NCBI GenBank assembly: GCA_021234155.1
Contig: JAJEKV010000020.1
Location: 17,911,018 to 17,975,017, forward strand
Direction: 5' to 3'
Source: Isoetes taiwanensis
Lineage: Eukaryota; Streptophyta; Lycopodiopsida; Isoetales; Isoetaceae
Length of the DNA: 64,000 nt
Shown here: one piece after another, positions 56,029-64,000 of the stretch
How the letters are laid out: each line of letters opens with the position of its first letter
Numbering within the stretch: the stretch's first letter is position 1
Made by a program: the position numbers and the translations under genes
Notes under the pieces: model-generated
Database searches by the model: none
The model's input: only the letters and a program-made list of their open reading frames with translations
What the model was told of the DNA's origin: nothing

Positions 56029-58330
56029 ACTCTGAATCACCAAAACCTGGAAAAGTCACTGAAATTTCAAGATCAGACTGCTTTCCCTGAAGCAAAAAAA
56101 ATGGTCTGACCATAAACTTGTGCCATTTAAAATCAAATCAAGCAAATCAATTGATTTTTTGATAGAGATCTTCTTAACAGATGTGGGAATCAGTGTTCAA
56201 AAGTCTAGATAGAGCTGAGATAAGCAAGGTTCTCAAAATCACACTTCTGACTGGGTCAAAAATTGGTCAATACTAGCAACAGCAAGCTATTCTTTGCAGA
56301 TTGAAGATGGAACAAGTTTTTTTAGTTTTGGAAATTTGAGATATCTCTGACTGGTGTCTAGATTGAAGGCAACTTAAAAATTGCAGGAAATTAACAACCT
56401 AAAGGGTAGAATTTGATTAAAATCTCCTATCGGTCATTTGCAAGAACCCGAGAGCAACTTTACCTAATATGAAATCTAATTGGCTTTTTTGTGTTTTTTT
56501 CAAGTGTATCAGTTCGGAAATACCCTCTAGTTATAGTGCATAAAAATTTCAAACTAAATTATTTTTTAGTTTTCTGAAAATCAAGGATTAAACTCAAGAA
56601 CAATCACCACACGAATTTTTTTTCTAAGGTCAGATTTTCATTCAAGAAGCTATTCAAAAGATCAACATCAATTTCCCTGAGTCTAATGGTCTCAGGAAAA
56701 ACAATCAAACAGATCAAATTGTCAATAATCTCAAAAGTGGTCGATAATCTCAATAGCCCGTCAATTCTTCCGAATTTGGAGGCTAGAGGAGCAAATGCAG
56801 CTAGGAATCAGTCAATCCGGCTCGGAAAAGCTTCAAGTCGACGTTCTTCACGCATACAACCCCCGGAAAACAATGCAAGATCTCAATCCATCTTAAACGG
56901 CCCTGTTTCAGTTCAAATCTTGGCAAATTCCTGTTTGAAATTCAAATTTTTGTTTGTTTATGAGTCGGTATGGATGCGTGTAGGTGAATGGAGGGTGCAG
57001 AGTTATGATTAAGCAGGTAATTCCAACCAATTTTCCGGATCTTGGCCTTCATCGAAAATTAGGGTTCTTGAAAAATAGTCCAAATATCCCACAGGCATGT
57101 TTAGAAAAAGCAGACTAGTGTATAAAAGGAATTTTACCGCAATTTCTTCCGAATAAACGTGCCATTATGAAGGGGGAACTGGCCCGTGCCCAGCCCCCAT
57201 GCCCCATGGTGCCACGTGGAGGGTGTGGATTGGTGGATGAGCTGGCAGGGGGGGGGGTAGAAAATGCTAGGTGGGGTAGAATAGGAAAAATTTTTTTTTA
57301 ATTTTTTATAGAAAGGCACGAATCTCAAGGCAATAATCCAAAGGCCAAGATAAAGGATATTAGCATATTCTCCCATCTCAATTGGAATCTTTTGCTAGGA
57401 ATAATTTTTTGCATAGCTTAACCATAGGATGTGAAATATGGCAAAAAAAAGATGACTAGGCAATTGTGATGGCATATGACATGGCAATGGTGATGACTAG
57501 GCAAATGACATGGCAATGTATCTTGACTCAATTTTTTGTCTAGCCAAAAAACTTTTTCAACTTATGGATGTGGATGACACGTGTATGGCATATATGATGA
57601 TGAGGAGGATGATGTGCAAATGACATGGCACTCCCAAGTGGCAATATTACATAGAATCATAATCAACTTGAAAAATGGAAGCCCTTTAGCCAATTTTTAA
57701 TTTTTGAACTTGGGGATGGAGGGAGTATGATGTAAGTGATGATGAGGAATGATGGAGATGTGAGGTGGCTTCCAAGGTTATACGTGGCACAATGCCACCT
57801 TTATGCATAACTTTTGCAAATTCCTTGACCATTTTTCTTTTTGGAAGCTTATCATGGAAATGAATGTATGGAGTTATGGAAGAGATGAGAGTGAAGCTTT
57901 TTTGGCTAGACAAAAAATGTTGTCAATTGGAAAACAAGGTTGATTGAGGATGTACCAACTTGGAAATCAAGGAAAGAAGGTGGTATGGGGTGAAATAATG
58001 GTATAGGAATTTGCCTCAATATGAACTTGATCTAGAGTTATTTTGCACATACCATGGAACTCTTGGGGGTCTTCAAAACCTTCTTATGTCTTCAAAGTAA
58101 ATGTTTGTGTCCTTTGCTCTCTTGTTTGCTCAAATATGATGACTTGACTTTTTCTTGCTCCTTGTGACCATTTAATTTGATCTAATGAAATAGCTTCCAT
58201 GAATGTCCTTCCTTAGTCTTCATCAAAAAAATTCTTCAATGATCTGAAACAAAATAATCCTTCAAGAGTGTAATCAGCTTAAAATCAGCATTGGCAGCTT
58301 GTCTTCTTCTTGTGTTGTACAATTTCCTCT

Positions 58331-58353
58331 TGCTGCCACAAAATGTGGCAGCA
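58331..58353 (-). repeat. Perfect terminal hairpin of the E9 5' LTR
   Basis: The arms TGCTGCCACA and TGTGGCAGCA are separated by 3 nt, a 10-bp perfect stem at the outermost end of the LTR. The other subfamily has TGTTGCCC/GGGCAACA at the same place. Confidence 0.85.
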
Positions 58354-58358
58354 AATAT
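58354..58358. repeat. Target site duplication of E9, right copy (AATAT)
   Basis: It matches 47280-47284 exactly. Confidence 0.9.
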
Positions 58359-58504
58359 TAGTGTGAAATCCTTCGCTAGGTTATCATTCTTGCTATTTTG
58401 TTCTGTAATTCCAGTAGATTTCTTGCAGTAGATTCCAGTAAGATTTCTTGCAGTAAATCTTACCCCTATAGGTAGAGGTATTCCAATAGATTTTCTTGTT
58501 GTAG
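58359..58504 (+). other. Host sequence between E9 and the second ABCG exon piece
   Basis: It contains local repeats of AGATTTCTTGCAGTA (near 58430-58460) and T-rich sequence ending TTTTCTTGTTGTAG, a plausible splice acceptor. It is contiguous with 47279 apart from E9. No gene is seen. Confidence 0.45.
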
Positions 58505-58641
58505 ATTTCGCAACTACAACTTCGGCCTTTTCCTTGCCAATGTTCATGTCAAGGATACCTATGTCTATAGTGGAGATAACTCTCTATATCGACATGAAAT
58601 ACTATGTGATGCGGTTAGCACTAGCAATTACCAGATTGATA
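58505..58641 (+). pseudogene. ABC transporter G family (PDR type), exon piece from the first membrane domain, cut by E10
   Basis: The frame from 58525 reads AFSLPMFMSRIPMSIVEITL, then YIDMKYYVM and LALAITR. Plant PDR transporters have a segment of pattern A(F/Y)(S/A)LP....(R/K)IP.S..E......TYYVIG.AP...R in the first membrane domain. This is the closest match I can name. It runs straight into the E10 LTR at 58642, so the exon is broken. In a normal PDR gene this segment lies before the one encoded at 45677-45827, yet here it lies after it on the same strand. Confidence 0.6.
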
Positions 58642-60312
58642 TGGCTAGAGAGTCAAACACAAGAAGCCAACTTAAGTTTATACTCAAGTTGGGGTTAGAA
58701 CCTCCAGCAATTCAAGAATATGGAGCCTTCACTCAAATTGATGTAGTTCTCATAAGTGGATTGATTTTCAAGGTCAAATGATTGTGACCTGTGTAGAAAA
58801 GTATAGGCATGCAAGGGAAAAGATCTTGACCAAGTCTGAATTCTAGTTTGCAAGATATTCGATTTCAAAGTTGAGTCAATTTTTGGTCAATACCAGTCAA
58901 AGCTACAAACAGATCTCAGAATTTTGTAACTTGAGCTGCAAAGGGAATTTTTGAGAAATTCCAAAACTGAGATGAAGTATAGGTCCTAAAGATGTGGGGC
59001 ATGCAATCAAATCCTATTTTGGATCACTAAAACTATTTTTTTGGCACTGTTTTGTGGATAATAGTCTAAAATTGTATCAGACAGAATGCAAAAAATAATA
59101 ATTTGAGTTTGGAATGGATTTTTCTCGAACTTTTGGTGCACACAGGTGCAAATATGATGGTAAATGAGGGGCAAATGGTCATATGTAAGAAAAGATGATG
59201 GGATATCTTACTGTAGAAATTTTTATATGGCGAAAATACTAAAAGATCATGACAGACAATTTTCTAAGCCTTGGCAGGCTATTTTCATTGATATGAAGGT
59301 AATACAAGATGAATATGGGTCTCAGAATCGTAAATCAATCATCAAAATATCTCAGAAGGTCATATAATAATATCATAATAGAAATATCAGTCCAATTTTC
59401 TCAAATCGAACTGTGGAATGCTCAGATACTTCATAAACGTCTTCAGATCATGCTCAGCATGTATCAATATTGAGGTTTGATGCGTCTGGGCCTTCAGAAA
59501 GTTGTGTGTCGATCATCCCAATTATATTTTCAAATTTTTATGAATCCAGAATCTTAGGCATTGATTATGGGTTTGTTGGGTAGCTAAGAGGCGGGAAGGA
59601 GAGATTTGGGAGGAATTTAAGGCAGAAACTGAGGCCTCTGGCCGATTCAAAGGTTTTCTTTCTAAGTTTAGGCTTCATGGAGGGAACCTCGCGAGCATCT
59701 TTCGAGTATATTTCGAGATTCTGGCCTTTTAAAAAATCAATTTTCAATGGTTTAAATGGGAAAATCAAACCTTTGAGTTTTGAGAATCTTCTAGGGATCT
59801 TTGAGGATGCCTTCCAAACATTTGGGAGCATATCTGGCCTTGCCACGTGGCATAGGGCATCCTTATGGCATCTAGAATGATACCTAAGTTATCCACCTAG
59901 GATCTTAATGTTCCATAATAGGGTTTGTTTTTCAAAAGCAAAAGGCTAAAAAATGGGATGGGAATGTGAAATAGAAATGAGCTTATGATAAGGTAAGGGA
60001 GAGTTGAGGAAAAATGAGAGAAGGCATAGGGAAATGGGGATGGGAAAAGAATGGGGGCAAAAGATTCTAGATTACCATGGGGTCTTCCAAACTCTAACTT
60101 CCAATCTTCAAAAAGTATCTTCAAATCTTCTTACCCAAAATCTTATAAGCATCCTTTGACCTCAAATGAAGTATTCCTTATGGGAGTTGACCTTGAAGAT
60201 AAATATCCTTTGACCTTCACACCAATGTTGACTACCAAGTTCTTCTTTGACTTAGCCTTCCTAACTTCAACATATGAACCAACAATTAGTATGTTGCCCT
60301 TTGGGGGCAACA
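58642..60312 (-). repeat. E10 3' LTR, slightly truncated (1.67 kb)
   Basis: It matches the 1.9-kb family from TGGCTAGAGAGTCAAAC to GGGGGCAACA at 60312. The terminal TGTTGACCCTCAACC is missing, and near 58708 about 60 bp with the GATCAC stem-loop are missing, although TAGAACCTCCAG remains. Confidence 0.8.
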
Positions 60313-61041
60313 TCTCGCCAAAACAAGAAAATGACTGGTTCCCTCAGCCATATTATGCCAAAAGGAATCTATAGAGCGGTCTTCAAACTTTGTCAGAGTG
60401 TGCAAAATGAGAACAAGGTGGAATAGAATGTAGGGTGCAAATAATGGAGAGATGAGTGTGAGTGTGGTGATATTGTGATGATAGTGAGGTGAAATGAGTG
60501 TAATGAGTGTGAATATGGTGGTAATATGGTGTGAATGGAGTGTGATGGGTGAATAAGAATGAAAGTAAGTATAAGAATGATAAAGAGATGGTGTGAGTGA
60601 AGTGTGAATGATGTAAGGAGATAAAGATGGATATGATAGTGTTGAGATATCGCCAAAACAAGAAAATGCTACTTGTGACAGATGAATATAGATGGGAAAA
60701 GGATGCACCTGCCATGGAAACATGTTAATCTTAATTCTTGCAACTCTGCAATGGTGGTAAAGCTGAATTTGCAGAGTGCATGCTTGGGGGAATGGAATGA
60801 AGAATGAATAGCTAGGTGAGAGGTAGGGCCACAGTAAAACAGATGAGTATGGATGAGAAAAGGATGCTCCTGCAGATGACACTTGACAAATCATTAGTAG
60901 AAATCCTTGTCTTGGAATTGCTTGATAATATATCTTACACCTTGGCTGGCTGCAAACATGAACTCAATGAAAGAATTAATACTAAAAATCAAGACAAAGG
61001 GGAATCTAACCTATCTAATCTTAACTCTAGTTCCAAAAATT
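60313..61041 (-). other. E10 3' untranslated region with tandem units
   Basis: On the minus strand the two tandem units (about 60672-60890) carry CAGGAGCATCC/CAGGTGCATCC and GCACTCTGC-type arms. A T-rich motif occurs at 60649-60668 and again at 60313-60333 before the LTR, with a long CA/CT-rich tract between. Long open frames here (up to 202 codons) reflect base bias. Confidence 0.65.
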
Positions 61042-62428
61042 CTAAAGCATAAAAAGGGACAAGCATACATGCTGATCCCAGTACCTTTTCAAGTGAATAG
61101 TGTTGATGGGATTTGGGAGTGGTACCCCTGAAGTTAATTCCTTTAACCAATAAGAATTGGTGCCTGCTGGTTCCAACACCTCATAGGGACCTTCCCACAA
61201 ATTTTCAAACTTACTAGCTGAGTCTTCCCTTGGTTTATTCCATTTTAGAACTAGCTCTCCTGCCCGGAAAGTCCCGTGTATTTTATGAGCAGCTTTGAAA
61301 GCAGCCAAATCTTTGGCTTTCTTTAGCAGATTGGCATTCTCAGCCTCCATCCTATATTCTTCTAAATGCAAAAGAGTATCCAGTCTTTCCTGCAAGGCAT
61401 TTTCAAAAGGTAAACATAGCTTGTGAGCTAACCTTAGAGATGGGAGCTCAAGCTCTACTGGAAGCACAGCTTCAATGCCATAAACTAGATCGAAGGGCGT
61501 ATTGGTGGTTGCTGCTTTAATAGTAACTCTATAAGCCCAAAGAGCATCCACCAGTTTAACATGCCAATCTCTTTGGTTATCATCCACTGTTTTCTGCAAA
61601 ATGCTTTTCAAAATCTTATTAGTAGCTTCTGCTTGACCATTACCCTGGGGGTAATAAGAAGAACTCTTGGTATGTTTGACCTTAAGAATGGTTAGCAGAT
61701 TAGCAATAACTTCATTCACAAAGGGAGTACCTCTATCAGAGTGCAATTGTAGGGGAATACCAAATCGTGCACAGATATATTCATGTAAGAACTTTGATGT
61801 TGTAATAGCATTGGCATGTCTTAAAGGAATAGCTTCTGCCCACTTAGTAAAATAATCTGTAGCTACAATAATGTGCTGATGTTGTCCTACAGAAGGGGGG
61901 TTAATAGGGCCAATATAATCTAATCCCCATATTTGAAAAGGTCCCAGAGAAATGATGGGGTTTAGTGCAGCTGGAAGGAGTATCCTTTTGCCAAATATCT
62001 GACATTTGTGGCAAGATTTTATAGCAGTATAACAATCTTTAAATACAGTAGGCCAATAATAACCTGACCTGAGAATTTTCTTGGCAGTGGTGTCTCCAGC
62101 AAAATGGCCTCCACATATTCCTTCATGCATTTCTCTAATGATCAGGGCAGATTCTTCTTCATTGACACACCTCAATAATAGTCCATCCGTGTTGACTTTA
62201 CATAAAATATCATTGATCATTTTAAATTGCCTACATTTTTCTATAAATCTCCTTTGCTGGCTCGAAGTCAGGCCTGAGGGCATCTCTTTGTATTGTGGAA
62301 AATTCTTAATAGGTTGTTGCCAATCCTGTTGGATGTGATTTTCACCATCTGCCTGCAAATAAGCTAAGGCATCCACAAAGTCAACAACCTCCACTGCATC
62401 CTCATGGTCAAAGAAAATGTAAGGTAAA
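61042..62428 (-). CDS. int: E10 integrase with intact catalytic residues
   Basis: One open frame from the LTR junction to 61042 encodes about 460 residues: the end of the RNase H linker, the zinc-binding domain (MHEGICGGHFAGDTTAKKIL...SCHKCQIF), and the DDE core with GLDYIGPINP, LHSDRGTPFVNE and YYPQGNGQAEATNKIL. It continues with LVDALWAYRVTIKAATTNTP, a helical segment (EEYRMEAENANLLKKAKDLA), and the C-terminal GPY/F module FENLWEGPYEVLEPAGTN ending QHVCLSLFML. No chromodomain follows. It is the only integrase in the window with all three acidic residues in one frame. It has lost its upstream pol to the E11 insertion. Confidence 0.9.
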
Positions 62429-64000
62429 TGTTGCCCCCAAAGGGCAACATACTAATTGATTGGTTTATTTGTTAAAGTTAGGAAGGCTAAGTCAAAGGAA
62501 GACTTGGTAGTCAACATTGGTGTGAAGGTCAAGGGATATTTATCTTCAAGGTCAACTCTTATAAGAAATGCTCTATTTGAGGTCAAAGGATGCTTATAAG
62601 GTTTTGGGTAAGAAGTTTGGAAGATACCTTTTTGAAGATTGGAAGCTAGAGTTTGGAAGACCCCATGGTAAACTAGAATCTTTTGCCCTTAAATTATTTC
62701 CCTTTACATTTCTCCATGCCTTCTCTCATTTTTGCCTTGATTCCTAAACTCCACTCTCATCCTATCACAAACTCATTTCTATTTCATATGCCCATCCCAT
62801 TTTTTGCCTTTGCCTTTGAAAAATAAATTCTATGTCAAAACCCTAGGTGAATAACCTAGGTATCATTCTAGATACCATAAGGATGCCCTATGCCACGTGG
62901 CAAGGCCAGATATGCTCCCAACTTTTTGGAGGGCATCCTCAAAGATTCCTAGGAGATCCCAAAAAAACCAAAGGTTTATTTTCCCATTTAAACCATTGAA
63001 AATTGAATTTTTAAAAGGCCAGAATCTCCAAATATACTCGAAAGATGCTCGCGAGATTCCCTCCACGAACCCTAAACTTAGAAAAATTCTTCGAATCGGC
63101 CAGGGACCTCAATTTCTGCCTCAAATTCCTCCCGAATCTTCTCTTCCCGCCTCTTAGCTACCCAACAAACCCATAATCAAAGCCTAAGATTCTGGATTCA
63201 TAAAAATTTGAAAATATAACTGGGGTGATCGACACACAACTTTTTGAAGGCCCAGACGCATCAAACCTCGACATTGATACATGCTGAGCATGATCTGAAG
63301 ACGTTCTTGAAGTCTCTGAGTGTTCCACAGTTTAATCTGAAAAGATTGGACTGATATTATTGATTCGATATTATTATTGACCTCCTAAGCTACATTATTG
63401 ATTGATCTATGTTCCTAAGATTCTCATTCACCCTGTATTACCTTCATATCAATGAAATTTGATTGCCAAGTGTTCAAAAAGTCTACTGTCATGATCCTTT
63501 AGTATTTTTGCATCACAAACATTTTTAAAGTAAAAGATTCCCTTATTTTTTCCTGCATATGACCATCTGCACTTCATCTCCCATCTTAATTGCACCTGTG
63601 TGCACAAAAATTTCGAAAAAATTCCATTCCAAACTCAAGTTACCATTTTTTGCATTCTGTCTGATACAAATTTAGACTGATATCCACAAAAAAGTGCCAA
63701 AAAAATAGTTTTAGTGATTCAAATCATGATTTGACAGCATGCACCTTACCTTTGAAGTCTATATAGCATCTTAGTTTTGGAATTTCCTCAAATTTCAACC
63801 TACAACTCAAGTTATAAAACTCTGAGCTCTATTTTCAGTTTTGACTGGTATTGACCAAAATTTGACCCAACTTTGAGATCGAATATCTTACAAATTAGAA
63901 CTCAGACTTTGTCAAGATCTTTACCCTTACTCACCTACAACTTTTTTGAACAAGTCACAGTCATCTGACCTTGAAAATCAATCTGCATATGGGATCTGTA
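62429..64000 (+). repeat. E11 LTR, running off the window
   Basis: It starts TGTTGCCC with the hairpin TGTTGCCC/GGGCAACA at 62429-62449, inside E10 coding sequence. It is collinear with the E5 LTR, including GAAGGCCCAGACGCATC near 63245 and the later AT-rich half. The final 300 bp or so, with the stem-loop array, are outside. It may be a solo LTR or the end of a larger element. The preceding 5 bp are GTAAA, which can be sought at its far side. Confidence 0.85.

Larger units (their letters stand above)
47285..58353 (-). mobile_element. E9: full-length Ty3/gypsy retrotransposon (11.07 kb)
   Basis: Paired LTRs (55961-58353 and 47285-49783), target duplication AATAT, a tRNA-Gln primer site, gag, protease, aRNH, RT, RNase H, integrase and a 3' untranslated region are all present on the minus strand. 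It belongs to a second subfamily, with LTRs unlike those of E2-E8 in sequence but with the same terminal hairpin layout. Its gag-protease-aRNH frame is fully open. RT to integrase has a few frameshifts and the integrase lacks one catalytic Asp. It is the only complete element in the window. Confidence 0.92.
55961..58353 (-). repeat. E9 5' LTR (2.39 kb)
   Basis: It runs from TGTTGAAGG next to the primer site to TGTGGCAGCA at 58353. Near-identity with 47285-49783 indicates a fairly recent insertion. TATAAAAGG occurs on the plus strand at 57119-57130, opposite to the element's direction. On the element's strand CTATAAAAAAT near 57303-57313 is the nearest TATA-like site. Confidence 0.9.
58642..62428 (-). 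mobile_element. E10: Ty3/gypsy retrotransposon, 3' part
   Basis: The 3' LTR, 3' untranslated region and integrase with the end of RNase H are present on the minus strand. The element is interrupted at 62429 by the LTR of E11. The LTR lacks about 15 bp at its inner (left) end, next to the ABCG exon piece. Confidence 0.8.

Noticed and set aside
60286-60894. Long minus-strand frame rich in Ser, His, Thr and Leu, with similar frames at 5944-6399, 11301-11622 and 24204-24874
   Set aside because: These come from the CA/CT-rich 3' UTR tract, occur in several overlapping frames and are not conserved as protein between copies.

Overview
The window looks like a repeat-filled stretch of a large land-plant nuclear genome. 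It is AT-rich apart from one GC-rich insert. The pol proteins are of plant Ty3/gypsy type, there is an L1-type LINE tail, and the only non-transposon coding sequence is two exon-sized pieces of a plant PDR-type ABC (ABCG) transporter. The GC-rich LINE resembles ones I associate with ferns, so a fern or other non-flowering plant is my weak guess. I cannot name the species. I see no complete host gene, rRNA, convincing tRNA, CRISPR array or bacterial feature.

Layout. I name the elements E1 to E11. E1 (1-4769, +) ends in its 3' LTR and abuts the integrase of E2 (4770-8392, +). E2 abuts an L1-like LINE remnant (8393-9318, -). E3 (9319-14728, -) follows and stops at a breakpoint. After it come a 90-bp LTR end (E4), E5 (14819-26827, +, split by the GC-rich LINE 'K' at 16670-22557), E6 (26828-33799, +) and E7 (33800-45627, -). 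In E4, E5 and E6 an intact LTR 3' end is followed directly by the interior of the next element. This is best read as E4 inside E5 inside E6 inside E7, with the left halves lost at about 14728. E8 (39935-45551, -, TSD ACCTA) is a gag-only element inserted in the E7 5' LTR. E7 ends 49 bp before an ABCG exon (45677-45827). E9 (47285-58353, -, TSD AATAT) is full length and sits in the same host segment. A second ABCG exon piece (58505-58641) abuts E10 (58642-62428, -), which is interrupted by the LTR of E11 (62429 to beyond the window).

How the parts work together. The LTR elements encode gag with three CCHC knuckles, then an aspartic protease, an archaeal-type RNase H (aRNH), reverse transcriptase, the element's own RNase H, and integrase with a GPY/F-like tail. 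The aRNH lies before RT and keeps its four acidic residues. The RNase H after RT has lost both of its Asp residues in two subfamilies. Minus-strand priming uses a PBS matching the 3' end of tRNA-Gln. The first 11 nt of that PBS recur inside each LTR, beside a covarying stem-loop. The LTRs begin with a perfect hairpin and are not preceded by a polypurine tract. These points are the most novel content here.

Many frameshifts and stops exist. Some copies differ by CAG versus CGAG changes that look like sequencing or consensus error, so degeneracy, especially before about 25 kb, may be overstated.
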